A DNA stretch of 64,000 nt from Glebionis coronaria. Lineage: Eukaryota > Streptophyta > Magnoliopsida > Asterales > Asteraceae. Below are positions 13,606 through 24,323 of this stretch, in pieces (position 1 is the stretch's first letter; the number at the start of each line of letters is the position of its first letter). The position numbers and the translations under genes were made by a program. The DNA lies in NCBI GenBank assembly GCA_025667525.1, contig CM046880.1, forward strand, positions 595,795,895 through 595,859,894, in the 5' to 3' direction. A model generated the notes under the pieces. It was not told the origin of the DNA. It ran no database searches and saw only the letters and a list, made by a program, of their open reading frames with translations.

Positions 13606-13755
13606 TTGTAAACTTGAGTGCCTCTTCTCGGTAACAGTACTTGCATCAGGAACACGAAAATTAAAGTACATAGAATGGAAATTGAAACCATCAACATGGT
13701 ACTCCACGACCCACGTACAACGTTGCTCATGTAACGTGATCATCAATAACCCCAA
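13606..13755 (-). pseudogene. Possible isoamylase-like (GH13) fragment
   Basis: The minus strand encodes TWVVEYHVDGFNF, close to the conserved W-V-T-E-Y-H-V-D-G-F-R-F stretch before the catalytic region of plant isoamylase/debranching enzymes. The match covers only about 13 residues; neighbouring residues in the same 161-codon frame do not continue the family pattern. It could be a captured exon piece or chance. There is no splice context or other GH13 motif nearby. Confidence 0.2.
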
Positions 13756-13765
13756 AAGTATTATA

Positions 13766-14022
13766 CTCCCTCCGTCCCAAAATTATAGTCCCGTTTACGA
13801 TTTTGGGATGTCCCAAAAAAATAGATGTAAATAATGTAACAAGTTTACCATATTGCACCTAGTTGTACTAGAAATTAAGTACAAATTATATATAAAATTT
13901 TAATTAATTGCATAAGGGTAAGAGTGTCATTTTTGCAAAAAAAAAAAGTAAGAGATAGAATGCTAGTGATGTTTTCTAAAAAACGTGTTTTTGTCTGGAC
14001 TATTAATTTGGGACGGAGGGAG
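13766..14022. mobile_element. Stowaway-type MITE
   Basis: A 257-bp element with perfect-type terminal inverted repeats CTCCCTCCGTCCCA and TGGGACGGAGGGAG, flanked by TA on both sides (13764-13765 and 14023-14024). This is the hallmark of plant Stowaway MITEs, which are mobilised by mariner-like transposases and duplicate TA. The inside is AT-rich with no coding capacity. Confidence 0.93.
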
Positions 14023-15937
14023 TATTCTTTTTCGTCATCAGTCACATCATAGTAATTTTTTGGACCTTGACCTTTATCTTTATTTCTTCTTTCCACTTCT
14101 AATTCATCTTTTTTTTGGGGGCCGATTGGTCGGAAAATTTGTTCACATCATAGTAGTTTTACGAACCGTCTTCCCCTGGTTCACAATACTCATCGTTAAA
14201 TATCTTTCGGGGTTTGATGACTGAGAGGAGTACTCAGCGCATAGAATCAACTATTCTATCAACTTCAGAAAGCATTTCAAGAAACTCTATTGTTAGAAGC
14301 AAGAACATAATCATCCAAGACTGATTTCCTATCAAGACCACACAACCAACCAGATAAAACGGTAGTAAATCATAAAACACAGACTCGGGCTATAAAGATG
14401 TACTCTGCAACTAAGCAAACCGCCCATGTAATACAATTAAGCCATGTGTGGTAAAAACTAAGCTAACTGAATGTAAGACTTCCCAACAGGCGATATAAAT
14501 ACAAACAGACCAAAACTTCTATCAACATTCAGATATCAAAGTAGCAGCAGAAGCTGCAAACCTGACATATTACAAAAGCACCATGACAGTTCATTATTAA
14601 ACAACCTTCTCTTTGATAATCCAATCGCCTGTGTTCTCAAAAAGCCCGTTCGACATCACAGGTGTCGAAACTAGATATATTTCACAGACATTTACCGTTA
14701 AAGAAATGGAGGACTGAGCTTGTATAACAAACAAGAACATAACCAATTAAGATCACTTTAGCTATCAGGGAAACATAAAGCCTGCAATCAAACGGTAAAT
14801 TAAAGACAAACCAAATTCCAAAAAAGGTCCAAGAAAATTAAACCAATTCAGCCGTGCCATCAAACTATATACTAAACCACAAAAGAAATCTTACATCATA
14901 TCAATGTCTTAGACAAGATTATCTCATTTGAGATACTGTTTCCTACAACATTCAGTAAAGCAAAATAAGTGTGTCAATGCTACTTTTACTAAGAGTACCT
15001 TATTCTACATACTCGGTGTAAGCAGTTCAAGCCATACCAACATCATTAAAAAAAAGACAGAGATTTTGATGAGATGTTTATTGTAATAAGATTTACCAAT
15101 ACCATAGCAGCAGATGCAGAAGTGTCTTATCACAACTCTATCCTTTCAACTGCAAACCACACATGAAAACAAGTGTCAAACGCCACATAAACCAAGTAAA
15201 AAAGAACAAAGAATGAACATTGAACTTCATTATGCTAGAAAATATTTGGATGCATATTAAATAAGCGAGAAAAGAGTTGATAAAGTGTTAATTGTGTTTA
15301 TAAACACTAATACACTATAGCCTTACCGATTCCTATAAAAAATTCAGTGTTGCAAAAATCGGTTTTAGTGGCCAATTAGTCGGCGCCTAGGCGGGGATTA
15401 GCCCGCCTTGATCTTTATTAATCGGTCTTATTAATCGTTTTGGTCAAAATTTGGTCAACATAACGATTAATCGGGCAAATAGGGCATAAATCGACCAAAT
15501 CAGACAAAAATCGACCAACTCAATTACAAATATAAATCAGTCAAATCAGACGTAAGTCGGCAAAACCGTTACAAAATTCGGCTAAATTGGCCAAATGAGC
15601 TATTTGGTTTCAATTTTTTATTGGTTTATATATAAGAAATCTAATCCTATTAATCTACCACTAACCGATTACCCGACACACTGTTACTAGCGATTTTTTC
15701 AATCTTGAAAAAAATGATAATAACTATTTTTCATCGCTTCAGGAGGGTTTGTTTAAGCTTATAAGTGGCTTATATGTTTTTCGCCCTATATTTCATACCC
15801 ATACCCCCAACTCAAAATAAGCGATGCTTATTATGCAGATATCAAATAAGCACATAAGCCCAAATATAAGCTTAAACAGAACACCCAATAACATAAAAAA
15901 ACACAATCATAAGAAACGAGAGAATTAAAAGAAAAAA
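14023..15937. other. Spacer with repeat debris, no gene seen
   Basis: Only short frames occur. Around 15345-15560 there is a patch built from 'ggcgcctaggcgg', 'aatcgg' and 'caaatcag' words that looks like a common degenerate plant repeat. The segment 14230-15200 has no recognisable exon. Confidence 0.4.
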
Positions 15938-16509
15938 CTAACGAATAGGTTGGAAAGTTTGATATCCATTCTCATCAACAAGCTCAGGATATTGTTGATC
16001 ATACAAACTCAATCTTTGTTTCTCTTTTTCAAGATCTTCCAGCTTCTTCTTGGCCAATGCAATCCCGCCCATCTTCTGAACTTTCAACAAATTCGTACAA
16101 CAGAAAATCTTTCATACTTATTCTCCTCTCCTTGGTTTTAGCGGATATCATGAGAGAAGTCATGTAGTCTTTATTGTACATTAAACTCAGCTTTTCACCT
16201 TCCATTCGACCTTTTTCATAGTCTGATAACAAACCCCTGAATGAACAATATGGTCTGCAATCGTCTTCACGGCAAAACATGGAAGGAGGTTGTCCATTGT
16301 TACTTAACATAGTCATACCCTAATTTGACCTATATTAGTATGTTTATGTTTTAGATTTTACTTGATTTTTAGCCAAATGAGATTGAATTTAACCGGATTA
16401 GTTTGGTTTAACCGGTTTTTAAACCGGTTTAATCGTAGGATCGGTTTGATAAAAAACGGTTTTAAAAAATCGTTGGTTCGGATCATGAACCGATTTTTTT
16501 CCACCCTTA

Positions 16510-18180
16510 TTTAGAACTAGAGTTCCATCTTACAAATTATTGAAGTTAACATCAGAAGTGTGTTTATCAAATTTATATGTACAGTAACATTTGCTTAACA
16601 GGAAATTCCAAATGGGAATAAGCTTGATGATATATGATGAGGGGGCGACACAAGAGTTAAGGGTCTTCGATGAGGGTAATATTCAACAAACCTTATTGAT
16701 TAGCTTAGACAAACTGTTCACTTATTAGCCACAAACCCAATAAATACCATAACACCCAACAAAACCTTGTTGGTTTTGTGTTGATATCATCAAACACCCG
16801 TTTTAAACTTGTAAAACCACGTCATCCGCCAAATGGACATGCCACTATCATTTCTAGTTATCTTCCTCAATCTCTCCGGCAATGTCTCTAATAATCGGCT
16901 ATTACAATTGTTGAGAGTCGTCCCCTATCTGAAGATGAGCAGAAAAGGGGTCGGACTAACGAATGAAGTGTTTATACCTAAAGGGGCAGTTTTAACACAA
17001 ATCAGGCCTTTGGGTCTTAAATGGGTGTCGGTGAACCAACAAAAGATGAGAGTAAAGTATTTGGAGCACAAGATTGAATCCGAGGACTCGAGGAGAGTAC
17101 ACTTTTTGACTCGTATGGTTGGGACTTGGGACCATCCGCCTGTTGCGAGCCCATCACTGTGGTAGGCCAACATGAGCTATCAAACAGACATGAAAAATCT
17201 TTCTAACCTCACTTAGTACACCTTCTGAACTGGGAACAAGAACTGAGAACAAAACACTAATCATCAGACCTTTTTAACAGCTATGATCAATAATCAAAAC
17301 AGCCCTCTAAGTAAAAGCAACACTTTCAGTAGTATTAAAGTAAAAAAAAAAAGTATATCATACAATTACCAGAATCAACAGCACGTGTTTTCATAATCCT
17401 AATATTACATGCCACTTTCATATTCCATAAAAATAAAAGGTAACAATATAGAAATGATACTTCTTTTTCATCCATACAAGGAATGCTAACAATCTATGAA
17501 GCTAAATACAACTTCGATATAATCTAAATGTCTCCAACCAGGAGACTGGGCTTTCCAGGATTATTATCTATCGGTGTGAATTCCTGTTATCATTTCGGAC
17601 AGATGAACTTCTTTTTGTGACTCTCATATTAGTTTGTATGGTGTGTTAGTCACATATACACAACCCACAAAATAATATGTCTTAAACAGAGGAATCAAGG
17701 TCCAATTAAATTTAGATTACATATACATAACGCCATGTCTGGCTCATATGCAAGCTAAGGGGATGGCCCTTTCCTTTCCCTGGATGACATCATTCCGATG
17801 TGAGAACACTCCCTACACTGAAAAATGAAGCATTACCAACCAGAAACCTTTTGTACGAGGTTAGTGATTCCACCCTTTTTTCCAGAATTGATCTCATCAT
17901 TCAAACTAACACAAGACTCCTTGTTAGTTAGCTAGTTAGCATACCACATCTTCCACACTTCAGCTGCACGAATTGACAGAGATAACGTTTAACTAATAGT
18001 CAGATAGATATTTACTAGGGTACCAGTTACCACTATAAAGATAATATATACATCAAGTTTCTTCGAGATACAGTAAAAAAAACAAAGCTGAAAGTTTGAC
18101 ATAGAAAGAAAAAAATCACAACAAACGTTTCAAGCCATACCAACGTCATTAAAAAAATTGAAAAGAGATTACGATGAGAA
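16510..18180. repeat. Degenerate segmental duplication, copy 2
   Basis: This is the colinear partner of 12597-15080. The plus-strand frame 16833-17165 (110 codons) carries the shared EVFIPKGAVL and MRVKYLEHKIE words also seen at 13320-13470, but I do not recognise a family, and the coding strand itself is uncertain. A further local repeat of about 40 bp ('aaacagaggaatc' then 'atttagattacat') occurs at 17684 and 18340. Confidence 0.45.
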
Positions 18181-19190
18181 CACAAAACAAACTTCAAAAG
18201 CTACCTGAAGCTGACCCCAAACAACCGTCTTAAAAGATGCTAATTCTAACGGGAATCAGGATTCTGAACCAATTCATGTCATCAACATCATCAAGATGTG
18301 GCTCATATAAAGATATAAAATGACTTTATTTCACTAAAGTCTTTAAACAGAGGAATCTAGGTGTAATTAGATTTAGATTACATCAAACATAGGGTTTTGG
18401 TTTTGTTGATGCTCCATAACTTTCGACACATACAAGACAAAGGTTGGCTGCGTTATTTTACACATTCTTCTAATACCCTAATTTTCCCATTTCAGGTTTT
18501 ATATATTGTTGCCCTAATTAGGCCCTTGGGCTTGGCTTGGGCTTATATTGTCTTGGGTAGACCCAATCATTTTCTGGTCTAAACTAAGGACGTTTGTTAC
18601 GACTAAATCACAAAGAATGGAAACGTAGTACATAATGGAATGACACAGAATGAGAATGACCCTCACTTAAAAAAATGGATTCCCTTGTTTGGGAAAAGTA
18701 TAGAAAAGAATTCATTCCTTTGTTTGGTACAAATATAGAATGAAAATCAATTTTTAGTTTTTTATTTTCTTTAGTTGATTATTATGTTTCTTATGAGGTT
18801 ATGTAGTTGTACGTTGGCGAATTTCAAAATTCGTTATTAAATTTTAAAAAGTCCAGCGTAGATCATAATCAAATTATAGTTGGGTATTTCAACTTATACT
18901 TAAGCGTTCCGTGTTCCGGGGCCAAGTTTGAACTTTGAAAGAAACATATGCCATATACCTTACTGGCATATCCAACTTCTACATAAAATGAAAACATACA
19001 TATTATGTTGGTATCTTATGCAAAACAGGAAGTTTAATTGGCCACACTACAAGTTACATGTTATACAGATTATAGAAAAGCGAAATGCGGATAAAAGGCT
19101 GGAACAGAGATGTATAGTCTGATATAAATGCATGAATATAAAAAGTGTTTTAGGCTTCTAGCTAGAGATACACCAAAATAAGAAGACTGC
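17180..19190. other. Intron or spacer sequence, no exon recognised
   Basis: AT-rich sequence with only short frames. It lies between coding-like blocks B and C of the unrecognised minus-strand gene and may be its long intron. Confidence 0.35.
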
Positions 19191-19835
19191 AGCACAAACC
19201 TTGGTCTCCCTGAGAAGCTATTTGGCATATCTGGGGAGAATTTGTTCAGAACAGGTTCGAACATGACAAGTCGAAAAGCTTTCCCATATTTCAGAACATC
19301 ATCTTTTTTCTTTGAATGCGGGCCAGATGGCATGTCGAAGTCAGATATAAATTCAAAAAATGCATGTAAAGTCGGGAACTCGATCTGAAAATGGGGTTAA
19401 CACACAATGGGCAGAATTCCAATAGTGCACCACACACAAGTCATAAGCTTCAAATGACCATTTAATGAGCTGACAATATTGTTTTTGTTATCTAGCAAGT
19501 CATAAGCTTCAAATGACCGGACAATAGCTTTATTTCCTTGATTTGTAAATGATGCAGTCACAACTTCTACGTGACACTGCTCTATGGACTGGCCTAGAGG
19601 TTCGCCCTCACCACCAGGTACAAATGATAAAGGTAGTTCTGCATCGTTTAGTTCCTGTATTTTTACACCATTACTAAAGAACGGGATAACTTGAATCAGG
19701 GGTGTGTCCATTCTTATGTACATCTGAGGGAAGGCCAACTTATAAAATAGATTAATGCACTAGGACTTTTAAACCTTCTTAACATTTGGAACAACCAAAT
19801 TTATTAGTAATAACATAAATTTATAAAGGCTACGG

Positions 19836-20580
19836 TTAATGAGCATGGCTTGCATTCCACTCATTAAACATTTCATTTGCGAGATTATCTCTACGATCAC
19901 TCCATCATTGAGATGTTTCTATGGTGTTAATGATATTATCATGATCGTTTGCATGTTGCATGTGATCGATTAGTATTTCATTGTCAAGGGGGTCTTCACA
20001 CATTGTGGTGCGAATGAAGTTATGCATCAAACAACAAGCAATTATTATCTGTGGCATGGAATCAAGCGGGTGGTATGAAACATCACGCAAAATGGCCCAT
20101 CTAGCCTTAATCAACCCAAAACATATCTCTATACAATTTCTAGCAGAAGAGTGTCGCATATTATAAAACTCTTTTGATGTCGTAGGCGGATAACTCCAAT
20201 CATTCAAATGATATCGTTGACCGCAATACGGAGTTAGAAAACCGTCACCATTTGTATAACCCGCATCACAAAGGTAGTAGGTTCCTATTAAGTCCAAACA
20301 TATAACTTTAGTTAAGTTTCAGTGGTTGATACTATATATATACTCGTTTATTGCTTATGTATGAAATATATCCTACCTTGAGTTACTTTAAGACCGTTTG
20401 GCCTTCTAATAGCATCTCGAAGAACACGACTATCGGCTGCAGACCCTTCCCATCCTGCTAACACGTATACAAACTGAAGGTCTCTTGTGTAAACACCGAG
20501 AACATTCGTTGAAATTTCACCCTTTCTTGTACGATAAGGTTTTCGTTGAGTTTCAGTGACCCTAACTTTGATATATGTTC
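19836..20580 (-). pseudogene. PIF/Harbinger transposase, 5'-truncated
   Basis: The minus strand encodes GTYIKVRV, YRTRKGEIS-TNVLGVYTRDL, YVLAGWEGSAADSRVLRDAI, then a 92-nt GT-AG intron (20376-20285), then YYLCDAGYTNGDGFL-TPY, YHLNDW, EFYNMRHSSARNCIEICFG and KARWAIL. This is the DDE_Tnp_4 domain of PIF/Harbinger nucleases. The second acidic residue (GSAADS) and the catalytic Glu (CIEICFG) are still present. The first Asp and the whole N-terminal half are gone because the LTR at 20582 begins directly after the GTY codons. A TGA at 19907-19905 interrupts the tail, which would otherwise continue through WSDRRDNLANEMFNEW to 19836. The partner protein with a Myb domain is not visible. Confidence 0.85.
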
Positions 20581-20581
20581 C

Positions 20582-23500
20582 TGATATTGAGTTTTTACCA
20601 CTCTTTAGGAAAAGAAAGGTAATTAGGGTAAGTATTAACGAGTAGTTTAGGAAAACCACAAGTTATGACCCAATGAAGTGAGTTCATTCTCTCGAGGAGG
20701 CACGTGTGTTGTGTAATGAATGATGATTAATGTTTTTGATTATTAACAAGAAAACAGAATAGAAATGAGAAAGGAAAGAAAAGACGGCTACGAAGACGGA
20801 TCGAGCTACGACGAAAACGCGTTCACGTAAAACCGTAAAAACTACAAGATTTAAAAATTTAACCTTAAAATTCCTAAAAATTACTAAAAATCCACAATAA
20901 TATTCTAAGAGTTTACAAAAAATCCAAACTTGCTAAAACCTTTTAATTAATTAAATAATGACTTTTTAATGCTAATTAAAGCCCTAAAAATCACAATTAA
21001 TTATTAAAAAGTCCCAAACAATATTTTCAAGTTTGTAAACCTCAAAAATGACCTAATTAAGCTAAAAACTATTTTTAAAAATTTTAAAACCAAATTAAAC
21101 TATTTTTAAACTCCTAAAAACTATTAAAATCTATTAAAACTTAAATTAAATCTAGAAAATAAATGAAAAGCCTAAAAAATATTTGGAAAGTGACAAAATT
21201 CCTAATTATGTGTCTACAATCTAGGAAAAATGAAAATCTTAAAAATTAAACTTTCTATTTTTAGTAATAAAATAATATTAAAATATTCAAAAAAAATAAA
21301 AAGTTTATAAATAAATTCTAAAAAATTACTAAAAATCCTAAATAATGTAACTAAGATAAAAATGCAAACTAAAGTTCCTAAAACCTTTTTATTAGTTTTA
21401 TATTAAATTTTAAAGTTGTTTAAAAACCCTAAAATCAAATAAAATTAAAAATAAGACTTTTTGAAAACTTTTTGGAATGTAAACCTCAAGTTACTTAAAT
21501 AAAACCTAAAAACTTTTTTTTAAAAAAATTAAAACCTATTTTTACTATTTTTAAATTAATTAATGAAATACGGCTAATTAAAAAATAATAAAAAATGATT
21601 AAAGAAGGGGAAAAATCAAAGTTTTAGCTAGAAAAATCCTAAATGAAAAGACAAACCTAGAAAAATAAGCTGGGTCAAAAAGCTTAAAGGATAACCTGAA
21701 AAAGCCCAAAATAAGCCACGGCTTTAATTATATAAGCCCACACAAACACACCTTAAGTATCTTTCAAATGCACCCTTGGTCAGTAAAAGACCCAAGGGCG
21801 CAGTGGTGAGTGTGTTGTGTTGTGAGAGGAGTGGCGCAGGTTCGAGTCCTGGCCACATCCTTTTTGGTGTTTATATTTTTTTTTCTTTTTAGCTTTTAAA
21901 AACAAATCCAGTGACCTTTTTAATCACCAAAACACAAACACAATTCAAATTTAACAAGATTAAAGCAAGATGAAGCAAAAAAACGTGCTCAGATCACTTT
22001 TCAAGAACACAAAGGACTTTTTACTTTCTTCACTTGTGCAAATAAACCAAGAGGACTTGGTCTTGTGATTATGTGGATGTTTTTGTTGGACAAAATGGCA
22101 CCCTTGTACTCTGTTGAGTACAAGGAGTCAAGCAAACACAAAAATAAGCAAGATCAAACACAAAGTCACACAAAAACAAGCAGATTCAAGTTGCTGTTAT
22201 GACTAAGGGGGTCTGGTGGTATTTCTCTGATGCAAAGTGCACACAAGTGACTTCAAGACCTCACAAACTTGCATAAAATGACATCAAGTGACAAATGAAC
22301 AATAGCAGACCCTTAGATAGCCAATATCCTAACAACTTTTCAAATTTGATGGCACCAATATTCACTAAACAAGCAGAAAAAGGAACTTAACAGATTTTAA
22401 GCTATCTTTTCACTTTTTGATCATGCAAATTGGTCCAAACCCCTACCAAACTGAAAACTTATGCTAAATTACAACTACTAGCTACCTAAAGAGTGTGTTT
22501 AACAGGTTTAAAAATAAGATCAACAATAATAATCCAAGTATTACCCTTATCCCAAACACCCCTTTAGTAGCTGAAACTCAAATTTTAACCAAGCAAATGC
22601 TTACAAATCAAATCCAAACTGACTTTAAACAATCTAAACATGCACAATATACCAAATAAGCAATATACTATCACTTAAACACACTCTAAACAAATTTCAT
22701 GCAATTTTCACAAAAATCACATAATATTCAGAAAACCAAGAAAAATGAAATGGGAAACAAGAACTACCTTAAGGTTCCTACATCCAGGACCCTTAGTGGC
22801 TGCTTTGCCACCTCCTATAGGCTGGGGCCTATGCTGGACCTTTAACAAACAATCAACAATGACCTGCTAAGAAAAAAAATGAAACACAAGAACAATACAA
22901 ACTGATTTACTTAAAACCTCTTAAACTTTTTCCTCAAACCTTGAAACCTTTAACCAAATGATATGTTTTAAAACTAAAGTATAGAACTCAAAAAATCCAA
23001 GTCCAAATCCACTTTCACTTTTTTAGACCTATGATTTCTGAAATTCAAAACTTGTTTCAAAACCTCCAAAAACACAAAGTGTTTTGATAAATTAAAATGG
23101 AACTCAGTTCTTAGCTTTCAAACACACTCACACAACTTTTAACACTTATAAAAAGGAATTACAATGGTGAAAGCTAAAAAACTGGAACAAAGGTGCATTC
23201 ACATGCGAATGCCCTTTAAATACTAAGTAATAGAACTTTCTAGGTCTAAAAACCCTAAGATATGAAAAGCCCTAAAATGCCCTTGAGAAAAGTCTTCAAT
23301 CTTCAGTCAACATGGCCTTCATGTGATCTCTGTCCATGGAGAGTGATGTGCAAGCTGTTAGGACAATCTTGTGCGTTTATTCAGCCTTTGGGACCAAGTA
23401 AAAGGATCAGGGACGTTCATCTTGTCGGTTTTAGGTTTTGAGAAGGAAAGTGACGTGCAGGGGAGGTCCCTACAGTCACATGGGCTTGTTGTGAAAAGAT

Positions 23501-24323
23501 TATGGGTTGGGGGATTGGTTTAGTGCAAGGTTAATCATCAATCTGGAAGCTATTAACAATTTCCCCTTTGTTTTAAGATTTTTAGGATTAGGGTTTATGG
23601 AGGTGAATTAGGGGTGATTAGCAGGGTTTGATTTGTTTTGGGATTTAAAAATATGTTTCCCACGTTTTAATCCTTAATTAAACTGATTTTAAAAATTCAG
23701 TTATTACTTACTTGAGTGGGAAAGTGACGTAGATGAAGGGTGATGTGTGATTGGCTAGTGAGTGGAAGGTGGGTGACGTGGGAGGTTGTGATATGAGGAT
23801 GAAGGTTTGGCTGTTTGACAGTATTGGTCCCCAAAGGTTCATTTTTCTTCCATGTTGTAATAAAATGCTAACAACGCCCAAATAACTCTTGAGAACTTTT
23901 GGTAACTTGTCAAAATTGGCACAAATACTTCCAAAACTTGAACAAGGACTTCAAATGCATATTTTTGGATTCTTCAAGGACTGGTCTTGTATAGTCTTCA
24001 AACTTTAGGGACCTTATTCATAATTTTGAATATTTGAGGGGTATAAAGTGTAAATCTTCAAAAGTTGAGGGACTAAAGTTGCCAATCTTCAATTCTTCAA
24101 GGGTATTTTTGGAAATTCAAAAATTGGGCCCGGTTCATTGTGCGGCTTCGTTTCCCGTATTCGTTTTTGAATAATTCTTGTGATCGTTTGCCATTTCCTC
24201 AATATCCGTACCTAAAAATACACAAGTAACAAACACGAGCATATATTTGGCAGTTTTAATGATATTTTATGCATTTTAAGCCCGATTTGGACGATGAGAC
24301 CATGTATAAAAGCAGTCTCATCA
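20582..24323 (-). repeat. LTR 1 (3742 bp), 3' LTR of unit 1
   Basis: On the plus strand it starts tgatattgag and ends gcagtctcatca, so the element strand reads TGATGAGACTGC...CTCAATATCA with TG/CA termini. A polypurine tract (AGTATGGGGGAG on the minus strand) directly precedes it at 24324. By eye it differs from LTR 2 at roughly 2% of sites in the first 500 bp and lacks a ~51-bp segment present in LTR 2. It is very AT-rich between about 20850 and 21700. Confidence 0.85.
21795..21890 (+). other. tRNA-like Pol III A/B-box module inside LTR 1
   Basis: GGGCGCAGTGGTGAG (A-box-like) and GGTTCGAGTCCTGG (B-box match) stand about 40 nt apart and are followed by a T-rich tract. This is the layout of a tRNA or tRNA-derived SINE head. 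It is also in LTR 2 at about 31465-31555, so it was in the LTR before the copies diverged. It is probably a SINE relic. Confidence 0.5.

Larger units (their letters stand above)
12597..15080. repeat. Degenerate segmental duplication, copy 1
   Basis: Blocks here recur in the same order in 16510-18180: 'cttacaagttattgaagtta' (12613 against about 16529), the ggggtgacg...gagttaagggtctt block (about 12722 against 16641), a block encoding EVF-P-GAVL and MRVKYLE-KIE (about 13320-13470 against 16960-17090), and 'aagccataccaac' (about 15033 against 18134). The offset shrinks from about 3.9 to 3.1 kb, partly through the MITE inserted at 13766. A further partial match of 12915-13010 lies near 41880-41975. 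The underlying element or gene is not recognised. Confidence 0.5.
15938..19738 (-). pseudogene. Unrecognised minus-strand gene or gene remnant, several exon-like blocks
   Basis: Three blocks look protein-coding on the minus strand. Block A (19738 to about 19430) contains MYIRMDTPLIQVIPFF and GGEGEPLGQSIEQCHVEV. Block B (about 19387-19199) begins after a TTTTCAG acceptor and contains EFPTLHAFFEFISDFDMP; it ends at a plausible donor after SGRPR. Block C (16316-15938) contains CRPYCSFRGLLSDYEKGRME and SLMYNKDYMTSLMISA, then, after a frame change near 16078-16088, a Lys/Glu-rich coiled-coil-like tail (ALAKKKLEDLEKEKQRL) and a stop at 15938. Order and strand fit one gene with a ~2.9-kb intron that now holds repeats. 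I cannot name the family. The frame change in block C and the local 20-bp repeat at 19440/19498 suggest decay. Confidence 0.4.

Noticed and set aside
15345..15560. Patch with ggcgcctaggcgg words as a regulatory island
   Set aside because: It resembles common degenerate plant repeats and has no neighbouring promoter or gene.
21795..21890. A working tRNA gene in LTR 1
   Set aside because: Only the A- and B-box words match; there is no acceptor stem or anticodon arm.
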